Assembly (NCBI GenBank): GCA_004294445.1
Contig: REAZ01000023.1
Coordinates: forward strand, 1 to 64,000
DNA: 64,000 nt
Source of the DNA: Cytophagales bacterium
Lineage (GTDB): Bacteria; Bacteroidota; Bacteroidia; Cytophagales; Thermoflexibacteraceae
Direction of reading: 5' to 3'
Shown here piece by piece: positions 28,697-38,400 of this stretch; position 1 is the first letter of the stretch, and each line of letters starts with the position of its first letter. The notes beneath the pieces were generated by a model, which saw only the letters and a list, made by a program, of their open reading frames with translations, made no database searches and was not told the origin of the DNA. Made by a program: the position numbers and the translations under genes.

Positions 28697-29479
28697 GTGG
28701 ATTTAGGCTTAGAAAATAAGGTAGTCATTATCACAGGCGGCTACAGCGGCATTGGCGAAGCAATCGTAAGAGGAATAGCCCAAGAAAAGGGTATCCCCGT
28801 CATTGTGGGCAGGTGGGGCGAGCGTGCTGCCCTGATAGAAAATGACCTTAAGCAACAAAATTGTGATTTTTTGGCAGTAATTACAGAGCTTAGTCAGCCT
28901 GAACAATGCAAAAATGCCATTGCTCAGGCTGTAGCTAAGTATGGTAAAATCAATGCCTTAGTAAACAATGCAGGCATGAATGATGGGATAGGATTGGAAA
29001 ATGGCAGCCCTGAAAAATTCATGGATTCTCTCCACTACAATCTGTTCCACTACTACACAATGGCACATTTTGCCCTGCCTTTCCTAAAACAGCAGAAAGG
29101 CAATAGCATCATTAATATTAGTTCGAAAACAGGTGTTACTGGGCAGGGCGGTACTTCTGCTTACGTAGCCTCAAAAGCAGGGCAGTTAGGGCTTACAAGA
29201 GAGTGGGCAGTAGAATTGCTTCCTTATCAGCTTCGGGTAAATGCCGTAGTGCCTGCCGAAGTAATGACCCCTCTTTATGAACAATGGCTTAATACCTTTG
29301 ATAAGCCCGAAGAAAAATTAGTTGAAATTACCAAACGTATTCCGCTCGGCAAGCGAATGACTACCCCCGAAGAGATAGCAGATACTGTATTATTCCTTAT
29401 TTCAGAGAGAGCTTCGCACATCACAGGGCAGCATATTTTTGTAGATGGCGGCTATACACACTTAGATAGGGCTGTATAA
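28697..29479 (+). CDS. Short-chain dehydrogenase, L-fucose dehydrogenase-like
   Basis: NAD(P)-dependent oxidoreductase of 260 residues starting at a GTG (the overlapping ATG at 28695 is out of frame). The cofactor motif TGGYSGIGEAI, the NNAG motif and the catalytic pair YVASK are intact. C-terminal GQHIFVDGGYTHLDRA is typical. The overall pattern recalls L-fucose dehydrogenases of Bacteroidota, a tentative substrate call. Directly followed (TAAATG) by a NUDIX gene. Confidence 0.88.
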   Translation: MDLGLENKVVIITGGYSGIGEAIVRGIAQEKGIPVIVGRWGERAALIENDLKQQNCDFLAVITELSQPEQCKNAIAQAVAKYGKINALVNNAGMNDGIGLENGSPEKFMDSLHYNLFHYYTMAHFALPFLKQQKGNSIINISSKTGVTGQGGTSAYVASKAGQLGLTREWAVELLPYQLRVNAVVPAEVMTPLYEQWLNTFDKPEEKLVEITKRIPLGKRMTTPEEIADTVLFLISERASHITGQHIFVDGGYTHLDRAV

Positions 29480-29932
29480 ATGGAAATTTACAAACACAAA
29501 TATCGAGTGCGTGTCTGCGGCATTTGCATAGATGAGCAACAAATTCTCCTCGTAAAGCAAGAAGGACTCGCCCATATTCCTTACCTATGGATTGCCCCTG
29601 GCGGTGGCTTAGAGTTCGGAGAAACCCTCCAAGAAGCCCTCAAAAGAGAATTTTTTGAGGAAACTACCCTCGAAGCAGAGATAGGGAACTTGCTTTTTAC
29701 CAATCAGTACGTTGCCCCGCCTTTTCATGCCGTTGAGTTTTTCTTTCAAGTCAAAATCCCAAAAGAAAAAATTAAAAAAAGGTATTTTCCGCCCAATGAA
29801 CCCTCTTTGGCTGAAGTTCGCTGGCTCGATATAGCCGAACTCAATGAAATTCCGAATGCCTACAAGCACAAGTTTTTGCGAAATATTAATAGCGTGGCAG
29901 CAATAAAAGAACTACCAAACTTACTGCCTTAA
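29480..29932 (+). CDS. NUDIX hydrolase
   Basis: Pyrophosphohydrolase of 150 residues. The NUDIX box is complete: GGGLEFGETLQEALKREFFEE, preceded by the strand RVCGICIDEQQILLVKQ. The substrate cannot be read from the sequence. Coupled to the SDR gene upstream (no gap) and overlapping the convergent FAD gene by 4 bases. Confidence 0.92.
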   Translation: MEIYKHKYRVRVCGICIDEQQILLVKQEGLAHIPYLWIAPGGGLEFGETLQEALKREFFEETTLEAEIGNLLFTNQYVAPPFHAVEFFFQVKIPKEKIKKRYFPPNEPSLAEVRWLDIAELNEIPNAYKHKFLRNINSVAAIKELPNLLP

Positions 29933-31038
29933 AATTCCTTCCCATGCGTTTGCCGTACTACTTGCTTTGCTAAAAATGGACTATATTTGAAAAAATTGAC
30001 AAAAGTATCTGTAAGCAAGGGATTCCCAAAAAACTGCTGTACAGTACGCCCAAGCCACAGGCGAAACTTAAAATGCTTGTTCCATTCTGCTTGGTATTTC
30101 TGATACATTTCTTGTTTATTTATATGATTATCAGAATATTGAATAATTAAATCGGATAATATTTTTGCAGAGTGAATCGCTATCGCCATGCCATTTCCGC
30201 ACAAAGGAGCAATCATACCCGCAGAGTCGCCGCACAGCAATACATCATGCTCTATCAGTGTTTTAGGTGCAAAAGAAACTTCATTAATTACCTTCGGAGC
30301 ATCGTACAAAAAAGTTGAATTTTCAAAAATTTCCTTCAAAAATGGATTTTTTTTCAATACTTTCTCCTCCATTATTTCAATCGTATTGTTTTCTTTCAAG
30401 TTTTCCCGCGTAGTCAGGTAGCAAAGACAGTATTTGTCATCTTCTATCCGCGAAATGCCGCAGTAACCATCTTTGAAATTGTGCAGGGCTATCAAATCGT
30501 TTGGGAAATTGGTTTTGAGGTGATATTTCACCCCAATATAGGGAGAGCGTTTTTTGAAAAAAGCCCTGTCTTTGTCCAAATTTGACCGCTTTCCGTGTGC
30601 CTCTATCACCAATTTGGCTTGCAACTCTCCCTTACCACTTGTTTGGCAGCTAAAAATTTCGCCTTCTTTTTTTATTTCCAATACATTTGTTTTCAGGTAA
30701 AAAATGACTCCTTGTTTCAAAGCCAACTGATACAATTTTTCATCTAACAGATAGCGACTTAGCCCAAATCCACCCAAATCTAAGGGCATACGAAGCTGAC
30801 TACCGTTTGGAGAGGTGAGCCAAAAGTGCTGAATAGACACAGCTCCATGCGTAAAAGGGTCAAAACCAATACTTTTTAGGAAAGGCAGCGTTTCGTTAGA
30901 AATGTATTCCCCGCAAACCCGATGGAAGGGATATTCATTTTTTTCTACCACACCTACTTTTAGTCCTGCTTGGGAAAGCCGTATCGAACTGACTAAGCCC
31001 GCTAATCCACCGCCAACTACTAAAACATCATACAACAT
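29929..31038 (-). CDS. FAD-dependent oxidoreductase (geranylgeranyl reductase/halogenase-like)
   Basis: Flavoprotein of 369 residues. The dinucleotide-binding start YDVLVVGGGLAGLVSSIRL is followed by VCGEYIS and the second FAD motif LLCGDSAGMIAPLCGNGM. The family includes geranylgeranyl reductases and the oxidases that accompany type III polyketide synthases in many Bacteroidota. Neither a chalcone-synthase-like gene nor a methyltransferase is adjacent here. Substrate unknown. Confidence 0.85.
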   Translation of the reverse strand: MLYDVLVVGGGLAGLVSSIRLSQAGLKVGVVEKNEYPFHRVCGEYISNETLPFLKSIGFDPFTHGAVSIQHFWLTSPNGSQLRMPLDLGGFGLSRYLLDEKLYQLALKQGVIFYLKTNVLEIKKEGEIFSCQTSGKGELQAKLVIEAHGKRSNLDKDRAFFKKRSPYIGVKYHLKTNFPNDLIALHNFKDGYCGISRIEDDKYCLCYLTTRENLKENNTIEIMEEKVLKKNPFLKEIFENSTFLYDAPKVINEVSFAPKTLIEHDVLLCGDSAGMIAPLCGNGMAIAIHSAKILSDLIIQYSDNHINKQEMYQKYQAEWNKHFKFRLWLGRTVQQFFGNPLLTDTFVNFFKYSPFLAKQVVRQTHGKEF

Positions 31039-31125
31039 TTTTATAAAATTAATATTTGATTATCAGCAATTTAATAGAGTGATTTGAAAAAATGTTTAAA
31101 ATTTTTAATTTTTTTTTGAAAAGGC

Positions 31126-31156
31126 TTTGCAAATTAAAAAATACGTTATACCTTTG
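31126..31156 (+). promoter_or_regulatory. Consensus Bacteroidota promoter for tRNA-Thr
   Basis: TTTG (31126-31129), 19 bases, then TACCTTTG (31149-31156): an exact match to the Bacteroidota -33/-7 pattern, 34 bases before the tRNA. Confidence 0.75.
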
Positions 31157-31190
31157 CACCGCAATTCAGAACAAAAGAACGGCAAAAGAA

Positions 31191-31263
<73 letters not shown>

Positions 31264-31272
31264 CAAAGAAAA

Positions 31273-31306
31273 AAACACAAGACACTTAATGTCTTGTGTT
31301 TTTTTA
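31273..31306 (+). terminator. Intrinsic terminator of tRNA-Thr
   Basis: AAACACAAGACA (31273-31284) pairs perfectly with TGTCTTGTGTTT (31290-31301), loop CTTAA, followed by a T-run. It may also serve the convergent GH43 gene. Confidence 0.85.
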
Positions 31307-31310
31307 TGTT

Positions 31311-33071
31311 TTATTTTTCGCCGATTGTTTCACTTTTTACAGAAACGCCATGTTCGTTAAAAGCCTCGATAGCAAAGTAGTATTTTTGCCCTACGGTCAA
31401 TGCCCTTAATTCCAGATTGTTAGGCTCATCATTCCAAATTTGGTATGTTTGGTAGAGTTTGTCTTTGGCAATGCCCCACAGAATATTATATCCTACCGCA
31501 TTTGGTACTTTTTCCCAAGAAATAAAAGCATTTCTCTCATCTGTGTCTCGCTTTGCTACCAATTTTGTGGGCGTTTTTGGTGCTTTGCCCGTACCGTTGC
31601 CAAATACTCGGAAGTCGCTGATGGCTAAGTTTGGCGAAGCCACATAAATATGCTCATATTTGATGTAGCGTGCTTTTACTGCTTTTTCCAACGCAATATA
31701 GGCACAAGGGCGGTCTTTCTTAGGCTCTTTGCTCAAGTCCGTTGCCACTTCCCAGCTTTTCCCATCTATAGAATAGTGTAACTTAAATTGTGTATAAACC
31801 TTTTCGGGGGCATTATCAAAAATGTTGGACTTGTAGTCCGTATAGTTGATTTGGAAGGCTTTTACATCAAAAACTTCCTTTAAATCCATGATAAGTTCCT
31901 CTCCTGCCTTATTTTGCTTTGCTACCCAAAAAGTGCGTGGGTTTTCGTCTGTGAGTTTTGCCGTATTAAAAGTATCTCTGACCGAAGAAGCAACTACAGG
32001 TTTTTTGTAGGATAGGAGCATCCAGCCCGTAAAAAGTTCATCTTTGCTTTCCCATTTTTTAGTAGGCAAATAATGAGGAAAATCACCAAAGCGAGTATTG
32101 GCGAACATTTGGTTGTCTTTGTCAAAACCTGTGGGAAACATAGCGATTCGGCGTTCAAAATTCCAATTTACGGCAATCCAAGGCGTGCCTGTGTTCCAAT
32201 AGTTGCCGTAGTTATCTTGGAAAGTATTGCCATGCCCCGCCCCTGTCATAAAGCCTCCTGGTTTATAAGAAATAGGGTTATAAGGAGCATATTTGAATCC
32301 CTCCAACGGGCTATCGCTCACGTAAGTCCCGTTGGCATACACATTATATTCAGTCCCTGGCGCACCGTATTGTAGGAAATACTTGCCCTTGTGCTTGGTC
32401 ATCCACGCACCTTCGGTAAATGGGCGAATGGTATCTCGGTGATTGCGACCGAAGCGTTCCCAACCATGATTTTTCGGGTCTAAATAAATCAATCCTTTGT
32501 AGGCAGTGATGTCCTTGTAGTTTAGTCGTTTGTTTTTGTTCATTTCTGCCCCAAAAATTGGATAGGTATTAGACGAACCCCAGTACATATACCAACGGTC
32601 TGTGTCTTCGTCATGGAAAAGGGCAGGGTCCCACGGACCTATCAGAGGAGGCAAGCGGGGCAGCCAACGATTATAAAAAAGCAATTTGCCTTTTTCGGGT
32701 TCAAGGCTATAAAAAATTGGGCGTTGCTCAAAAGTAGATTGGAATAGATAGAGCGTATCGCGGACAGATAGGGCAGCAGGGGCGCACATATCTTCCATAG
32801 GCCACTTGTCGGGAATGATATAACGCCAATTAAGCAAGTCTTTGGAGTGCCACCAGCCCCCCGAAATCGTAACAAAGAGATAATATTCCCCCTTGTGATT
32901 GATGATGACGGGGTCTGCCCCCGAACGGTAAGAAATGCTATCGTTTAGCTGCTCAAAGTTGTACTTATAATCTATATCCATCGGATTGCAGTACGTTTTT
33001 TGAGTAGGGATTTGTGCAAGCACGAAATTAGCCACACAAAAGAGTAGAAATGTCGATAAAATTTTTTTCAT
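31311..33071 (-). CDS. Secreted glycoside hydrolase family 43-like protein with F5/8C and FN3 domains
   Basis: Exported protein of 586 residues from the ATG at 33071 (start MKKILSTFLLFCVANFVLAQ, a clear signal peptide). The catalytic five-blade propeller spans about 30-380, with GADPVIINHKGEYYLF and GPWDPALFHDEDTDRWYMYW as acidic motifs. A discoidin/F5-8C carbohydrate-binding domain (about 385-500) and a fibronectin type III domain (about 505-586) follow. No SusC/SusD pair is nearby, and no type IX C-terminal sorting domain is visible. GH43 enzymes mostly attack arabinan, xylan or galactan; the substrate is open. Confidence 0.88.
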   Translation of the reverse strand: MKKILSTFLLFCVANFVLAQIPTQKTYCNPMDIDYKYNFEQLNDSISYRSGADPVIINHKGEYYLFVTISGGWWHSKDLLNWRYIIPDKWPMEDMCAPAALSVRDTLYLFQSTFEQRPIFYSLEPEKGKLLFYNRWLPRLPPLIGPWDPALFHDEDTDRWYMYWGSSNTYPIFGAEMNKNKRLNYKDITAYKGLIYLDPKNHGWERFGRNHRDTIRPFTEGAWMTKHKGKYFLQYGAPGTEYNVYANGTYVSDSPLEGFKYAPYNPISYKPGGFMTGAGHGNTFQDNYGNYWNTGTPWIAVNWNFERRIAMFPTGFDKDNQMFANTRFGDFPHYLPTKKWESKDELFTGWMLLSYKKPVVASSVRDTFNTAKLTDENPRTFWVAKQNKAGEELIMDLKEVFDVKAFQINYTDYKSNIFDNAPEKVYTQFKLHYSIDGKSWEVATDLSKEPKKDRPCAYIALEKAVKARYIKYEHIYVASPNLAISDFRVFGNGTGKAPKTPTKLVAKRDTDERNAFISWEKVPNAVGYNILWGIAKDKLYQTYQIWNDEPNNLELRALTVGQKYYFAIEAFNEHGVSVKSETIGEK

Positions 33072-33260
33072 TTTTGGCTTTATTTTTAAACGTACAAGGT
33101 AATATTTTTGCCTGCTTTTTTCAAAAAATTGCACTTGTTTTTATCTTTTGGATAAAAAAGAGCTAACATTGTGTATCTTATCAGAAATAGAAAAGAAAAT
33201 AGATGGTGAAATTTCTATTTTTTGAAATAGTAAAATGCTGAATATCAAATAGTACAAAGA

Positions 33261-34499
33261 TTGAGTAAAAAAAATAAACAAGTCGCTGCTTTCATAGCCT
33301 CACGCATTAGCAACACGAAAAAGGGGAGTAGTTTTTCGGCTCTCATTACCAATATTGCCATTGGTAGTATTGCACTTGGCTTGGCGACCATGATTGTTTC
33401 TTTTATGATTTTTGAAGGTTTCCAAACAGAAATTGCAGATAAAATATTCAGCTTTACCGCCCACATTCAGCTCACTAAGTTTGATGCCAGCGACTCTTAC
33501 CAAAGTGCGCCAATTTCTAACCAAAGACCGCTTTTCGAACAGCTTAAAAAATCGTCAGAAATATCTCATATACAGTCTTTTAGCCAAAAACCAGCCCTGC
33601 TCAAAACGGACATTGAGATTATGGGCGCACTTATCAAAGGGATAGGCAAAGACTTTGATACGTTGAGGTTTCGCAAAAATATCATAGAGGGCAGTAGTAT
33701 TGCCTTCAATGACTCTACTCATTCTAACGATTTGATTATCAGTAGTAAATTTGCAAAAAAACTAAAACTCAAATTAAAAGATACCATTGTTGTTTATTTC
33801 TTCCAAGAGCCGCCTCGTTTCCGCAAAATGAGCATCAAAGGTATTTATGAAACGGGATTAGAAGATTTTGACGATAAAGTAGTATTGGCAGACAATAGAC
33901 TCATTCAGCGACTCAACAACTGGGCGGATACTCTGACGGGCGGCTACGAAATTTTTGTCAAGGATTTTACATCTCTGGATAAGGGAGTGGCTGATAATAT
34001 CTTAGATATGCTCGACTATGATATTATGATGGAAACGGTAACAAGCCAGTACGGACATCTTTTTGATTGGTTTGAGATGCTTAACCGCAATGTTATTATT
34101 TTTCTAAGCATTATTCTTGTGGTAGCTTCTTTTAATATTATTTCTGTGCTACTCATCTTGATTATGGAAAGAACCAATATGATAGGTTCGCTAAAAGCTT
34201 TCGGAGCAAGCAACAGGCTCATTAAAAGAATTTTTTTCTATCATGGGGTAAAGATTTTGTTCAAAGGAATTGTGATTGGCAACTTGTCGGCTTTGGGCTT
34301 AGGTTTTGTCCAATATTATTTCAAACTCATTCCTCTTGACCCCGAAAACTATTATATGAATACTGTGCCTATAGCATGGAATTGGCTCAATATCATTGGG
34401 TTAAATTTTCTTTTTATAACTTTGATAAGTTTAATTTTATGGATTCCCGTTTCTATCATCTCTCGGATTACGCCCATCAAGGCTATTCGCTTTGATTAA
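33261..34499 (+). CDS. FtsX-family ABC permease (LolC/LolE-like)
   Basis: Inner-membrane permease of 412 residues, probably in lipoprotein release to the outer membrane. An N-terminal helix (about 25-50, IGSIALGLATMIVSFMIF) precedes a periplasmic domain of about 220 residues, then three C-terminal helices with FNIISVLLILIMERTNMIGSLKAFGA, the FtsX signature. Translation appears to begin at TTG (33261). No LolD-type ATPase gene is adjacent. Confidence 0.88.
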   Translation: MSKKNKQVAAFIASRISNTKKGSSFSALITNIAIGSIALGLATMIVSFMIFEGFQTEIADKIFSFTAHIQLTKFDASDSYQSAPISNQRPLFEQLKKSSEISHIQSFSQKPALLKTDIEIMGALIKGIGKDFDTLRFRKNIIEGSSIAFNDSTHSNDLIISSKFAKKLKLKLKDTIVVYFFQEPPRFRKMSIKGIYETGLEDFDDKVVLADNRLIQRLNNWADTLTGGYEIFVKDFTSLDKGVADNILDMLDYDIMMETVTSQYGHLFDWFEMLNRNVIIFLSIILVVASFNIISVLLILIMERTNMIGSLKAFGASNRLIKRIFFYHGVKILFKGIVIGNLSALGLGFVQYYFKLIPLDPENYYMNTVPIAWNWLNIIGLNFLFITLISLILWIPVSIISRITPIKAIRFD

Positions 34500-34650
34500 A
34501 ATAATTCTCTGAAACTAATTTTATTTGAATATTTTGGTATATATCAAACTAAAAACATACATTTAACGTATATAAACGCAGGAATGAAGACTTGATGTTT
34601 ATTAATTTTTTATAATAAATTCATTATTAACTATTTAACAAAATAATATT

Positions 34651-34995
34651 ATGGGCATGATTTGGAGTTGTATAATATCTATTGTTGCTGCTTTAGTAGC
34701 AAGTAGGTTGGTTTCTGGTATCCAAATTAAAACAATTACTGCGGCGGCGGTAGTTTCTTTGGTTGTTGCAGTAGGCGGTTATGTGTTACAAAAAGCACTA
34801 ATGATGTTCCTTTTTCCATTTAATTGGCTTACTTTGGGCTTGCTTAGTTTGGTGATTGGTGTGGTAGCAAAAGCCGTTGTTGTAAAATTAATGGATAAAA
34901 GAGTAAATGGTTTTGAGGTAGATGGCTTTGGTTCTGCGGTAATGTACTGTATTGTCGTTTCTGTGGTGCAGCTCATGCTTGGCTGGATATTCTAA
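34651..34995 (+). CDS. Four-TM membrane protein, phage-holin-4-2/YvlD family
   Basis: Small membrane protein of 114 residues with four hydrophobic segments. The motif FPFNWLTLGLLSLVIG, followed by a segment ending VNGFEVDGFGSA, is characteristic of the YvlD-like family (Pfam Phage_holin_4_2). Despite the family name, no lysis genes or phage genes are near, so it is a resident membrane protein of unknown role. Its own terminator follows at 35025. Confidence 0.82.
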   Translation: MGMIWSCIISIVAALVASRLVSGIQIKTITAAAVVSLVVAVGGYVLQKALMMFLFPFNWLTLGLLSLVIGVVAKAVVVKLMDKRVNGFEVDGFGSAVMYCIVVSVVQLMLGWIF

Positions 34996-35024
34996 AAAAA
35001 ATTTGAAAGCCTATTTTGCGTTAA

Positions 35025-35068
35025 AAACCTTGCAAAGACAGTGTGCTTTTGCAAGGTTTATTTTTTTG
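35025..35068 (+). terminator. Terminator after the four-TM gene
   Basis: AAACCTTGCAAA (35025-35036) pairs perfectly with TTTGCAAGGTTT (35048-35059), followed by a T-rich run. Confidence 0.75.
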
Positions 35069-35088
35069 GCAAAGTTTTTATACCTTTG
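35057..35088 (+). promoter_or_regulatory. Putative promoter for the PorP/SprF gene
   Basis: TACCTTTG at 35081-35088, preceded at 20 bases by TTTA (35057-35060). It overlaps the tail of the preceding terminator and lies about 26 bases before the start codon. Confidence 0.45.
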
Positions 35089-35114
35089 TTGGCTAACAAA
35101 AAGATGCAAACTTT

Positions 35115-36098
35115 ATGAAATTCTTACAAACTGTTTCCCTCGTATTAAGCCTATTTGCTTGCCCAATAGCCGCCGCCCAAGATGCCAATTTTACCCAATT
35201 CTACGCATCACCTACTTATATGAATCCTGCTTTTGCGGGTGCTGTCCCCCAATACAGAGCTACCATGCAGTACCGCAATCAGTACCCCAATATCCCAAAC
35301 ACTTATGAAACCAATCTGTTTTCTTTCGACTACAATTTAGATTATTACAATGCGGGCTTAGGGGCAATGATAGTGCAGGACAGATTAAGTTCATTCTCAA
35401 TGACTTCTACAAGTCTGCTTTTGTCTTACTCCTATCAAATTAACCTAACTAAAAAGTGGATAATGCGGCTTGGCTTGCAGGGGGCTTACACTTTTCGTAC
35501 TACCGATTTTTCTCGCTTAGTTTTCCAAGACCAGCTCGATTCGGGCAGCCCAACCAAAGAAAACTTAGTAGGTAATTTTGTGCATTACCCAGACGTAGGC
35601 ACAGGTTTTTTGGTATATAATAAGACTTTTTGGTTTGGTTTTGGGCTGCATCACCTCACACGACCGTATCAGTCTTTGATTAATACAAGCGAACGCCTTG
35701 AGATGAAACAAACAGTTCAGGCGGGTGCAAAGTTCTCATTTTCAAAAGATTGGGACAAAGATATTTCCATTGCCCCTGCTATTTTGTACCAAAGACAAGG
35801 CATTTTCGACCAGCTTGACTTAGGGGTAAACTTTTTTTATGAGCCTTTGATTGCAGGTATTTGGTACAGAGGAATCCCGATAATGCAAAACGTAAGCGGA
35901 AAAATAAACCAAGATGCCGTTGCTATCTTAGCAGGGTTTCGCCATAAAAATTTACTTTTTACCTATAGTTATGATGCCACTATTTCATCGCTTAATCGCT
36001 CGGGCGGGGCGCATGAGGTCGCACTCATCTTTGCCCCTCGCTACGACAAGCGAAACAAAAGAGGGAGCAAGCACATAGACTGCCCCGTTACTTTTTGA
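35115..36098 (+). CDS. PorP/SprF family type IX secretion outer-membrane protein
   Basis: Outer-membrane beta-barrel of 327 residues. A signal peptide (cleavage after IAAAQ) leads into DANFTQFYASPTYMNPAFAG, the diagnostic N-terminus. The C-terminal half has the expected alternating strands, with LLFTYSYDATIS. PorP/SprF proteins anchor type IX secreted and gliding adhesins. Many copies occur per genome, usually beside a large adhesin; here it stands alone. Confidence 0.92.
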   Translation: MKFLQTVSLVLSLFACPIAAAQDANFTQFYASPTYMNPAFAGAVPQYRATMQYRNQYPNIPNTYETNLFSFDYNLDYYNAGLGAMIVQDRLSSFSMTSTSLLLSYSYQINLTKKWIMRLGLQGAYTFRTTDFSRLVFQDQLDSGSPTKENLVGNFVHYPDVGTGFLVYNKTFWFGFGLHHLTRPYQSLINTSERLEMKQTVQAGAKFSFSKDWDKDISIAPAILYQRQGIFDQLDLGVNFFYEPLIAGIWYRGIPIMQNVSGKINQDAVAILAGFRHKNLLFTYSYDATISSLNRSGGAHEVALIFAPRYDKRNKRGSKHIDCPVTF

Positions 36099-36289
36099 AA
36101 ACTCATAAGATTTGTTAAACCATTACGCTATTTTCATGGTTCTATAAAAAAGAACTAATTTTGGGACTTAAATATTTGTTCGCTTATTTATCGTTTACCA
36201 ATTAAATAGTGCAACGACAAATTAAGTAAGTTAAAAAGTATAGATTTTTTTAACCAATAAATCTTTTATAGTAAAATAAATAATTCATT

Positions 36290-37141
36290 ATGAAAAAGTT
36301 AAACGTTTTGTTTTTTGCATTGGCTGTGCTTTGTTGCATCAATGTTGCTCAGGCACAAGTTACACCGCCAGCACCAAGCCCTTCAGCTTCTATCACCCAA
36401 GTAGTAGGATTGACAAATGTTTCTGTCAATTACTCTCGCCCAAGTGCCAAAGGCAGAGCCGTTTTTGGTAGCTTGGTAAAATACGACCAAGTATGGAGAA
36501 CAGGAGCAAACCAAGCTACAAAGATTACCTTTGCTGATGAGGTAACTATCATGGGCAATAAGTTGGCAAAAGGTGAGTATGCTATTATGTCTATCCCAAG
36601 CCAAAGTGCAGAATGGACTGTAATTTTTAGCAAAAATTTGGGCGTAAACGAGGGTAATTATAAAATGGAAGAAGATGCGTTACGCGTAAAAGTAAAGCCT
36701 ACTACTACTGCAAATAAAGTAGAATCTTTCACAGTTGAATTTACTGACTTAGGTACAAACAGTGCAAACTTGGAGTTTTCTTGGGAAAATACTTCTGTGA
36801 AAGTGAAGATTGAGGCTGACGTAGATGCCAAAGTAGAAAAGCAAATTGCTGACTTCACAAATCCAAACAAGGATGCTAATGGCTTTTTCCAAGCATCTTC
36901 TTACTATTTCAATAATGGCAAAGACCTTAATAAGGCATACGATTGGATAGTAAAATCTACTTCTATGCAGCCACAATTCTGGACTTTGTACCTAAAAGCA
37001 CAAATAGAAATGAAGCTGAAAAAGTACAAAGATGCCATCGCAACTGCTGAAAAATCAACAGAACTTGCAAAGGCAGCGAATAATACTCAGTACGTAGAGT
37101 TCAATGAAAAACTTTTGGCAGAGGCTAAAAAAATGAAATAA
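36290..37141 (+). CDS. Secreted DUF2911 protein
   Basis: Exported protein of 283 residues. Signal peptide MKKLNVLFFALAVLCC with cleavage after AQA. DUF2911 (about 35-180) is recognisable from SVNYSRPSAKGRAVFG, VWRTGANQATKITF and KGEYAIMSIP. The C-terminal 100 residues look like TPR helices (LNKAYDWIVKSTSMQPQFW). Function of the family is unknown; it is common in Bacteroidota. Confidence 0.9.
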   Translation: MKKLNVLFFALAVLCCINVAQAQVTPPAPSPSASITQVVGLTNVSVNYSRPSAKGRAVFGSLVKYDQVWRTGANQATKITFADEVTIMGNKLAKGEYAIMSIPSQSAEWTVIFSKNLGVNEGNYKMEEDALRVKVKPTTTANKVESFTVEFTDLGTNSANLEFSWENTSVKVKIEADVDAKVEKQIADFTNPNKDANGFFQASSYYFNNGKDLNKAYDWIVKSTSMQPQFWTLYLKAQIEMKLKKYKDAIATAEKSTELAKAANNTQYVEFNEKLLAEAKKMK

Positions 37142-37160
37142 ACCTCAACGGTAAACTGAT

Positions 37161-37197
37161 AAAAAGTCTAATTTCTTTCAAAGGAATTAGACTTTTT
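37161..37197. terminator. Bidirectional terminator between DUF2911 gene and gpsA
   Basis: AAAAAGTCTAATT (37161-37173) pairs perfectly with AATTAGACTTTTT (37185-37197), with A/T tracts on both sides of two convergent genes. Confidence 0.8.
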
Positions 37198-37206
37198 GTT
37201 TTTTAA

Positions 37207-38220
37207 TTACTTCATCACATCTTTGAGCAAAGCAAACTCATCAGTAGGGAGCATTCGCTCGTACAATACATGGTAAACGGCTTTGGTAATTGGCATATTC
37301 ACCTTGTATTTCTTGTTAATTTCGTAAATAATTTTTACTGCGTAGTAACCCTCTGCAATCATTTTCATTTCCATTTGTGCAGATTTTACAGAATATCCCC
37401 GCCCTATCATATTTCCAAAAGTTCGGTTGCGGCTGAACTGCGAATAGGTAGTTACGAGCAAATCTCCCAGATAAGCAGATGCGTTCAAATCTCTGGCATG
37501 AGGCTCTGCAACCTCTAAAAAACGCCTAATTTCTTGCATGGCATTAGATACCAATACCGCATGAAAATTGTCGCCGTAGCCCAAACCGTGTGCTATTCCG
37601 CAGGCAACTGCAATTACGTTTTTCATCACTGCACAGTACTCAACGCCATCTATATCGGCTACCACACTCGATTTGATAAACCTACCTTTTACCAAATTGG
37701 CAAACTGCTGTGCCTTGTCAATGTTTTGCCCACCAATAGTGAGGTAAGACTGTTTTTCCAAAGCCACCTCTTCTGCATGGCAGGGACCAGCGATGACTAA
37801 GAAATCGTCAGCAGGAACTCCAAATTTTTTTGCTACATAGTGCGTAATGAGTATATTATCCATCGGAATCATGCCTTTAATTGCCGAAACTACAATTTTC
37901 CCCTTCAAATCTTCGGGAGATAGCCTCTTGAGTACCTCTGTGATAAAAGCCGCAGGCACTGCCAATATAACAATTTCTGCTTGCTGCACACTTTGCTTCA
38001 AGTCGCTATTTGGCGTTACTTTTTCCAAGTTTATTTCTACACCGCTTAAGTAGCTTGGGTTGTGCCTATAGTTAATAATATGCTCGATGTCTGTTTGTGA
38101 ACGCATCCACCAATGCAGTTGGACGTTATTTTCGCACAACATTTTTACGATTGCTGTTGCCCAACTTCCGCCGCCGAGCATGGCTACCTTCGTAGCTTTA
38201 TTTTGATAAGTAGTTGCCAA
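37207..38220 (-). CDS. gpsA: NAD(P)+-dependent glycerol-3-phosphate dehydrogenase
   Basis: Makes sn-glycerol-3-phosphate for phospholipid synthesis. It has 337 residues. Rossmann start VAMLGGGSWATAIVK, then HNPSYLSG, VVSAIKGM, AGPCHAEE, AVMKNVIAVACGIAHGLGYG with the catalytic lysine, and NRTFG. Translation appears to begin at TTG (38220), because the first ATG (codon 14) would cut into the Rossmann strand. Confidence 0.95.
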   Translation of the reverse strand: MATTYQNKATKVAMLGGGSWATAIVKMLCENNVQLHWWMRSQTDIEHIINYRHNPSYLSGVEINLEKVTPNSDLKQSVQQAEIVILAVPAAFITEVLKRLSPEDLKGKIVVSAIKGMIPMDNILITHYVAKKFGVPADDFLVIAGPCHAEEVALEKQSYLTIGGQNIDKAQQFANLVKGRFIKSSVVADIDGVEYCAVMKNVIAVACGIAHGLGYGDNFHAVLVSNAMQEIRRFLEVAEPHARDLNASAYLGDLLVTTYSQFSRNRTFGNMIGRGYSVKSAQMEMKMIAEGYYAVKIIYEINKKYKVNMPITKAVYHVLYERMLPTDEFALLKDVMK

Positions 38221-38400
38221 AATATATATAATTAACTGTTAATAAACATATTACTCACTTTTTTGCTATTACAGCAGCTAAATTTATAGTAAAAATCTGA
38301 TTTAACCCAAAAATCAATAAAAAGCCAATTTGACATTTTTTTTCCCTAAATCTTTGTTGGTTTTTAAAAAGTAGTATATTGCACAAAATAATTAACGGTT

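Noticed and set aside
34651..34995. Prophage lysis gene suggested by the holin family name
   Set aside because: No other phage gene in the area; the family is mostly cellular membrane proteins.
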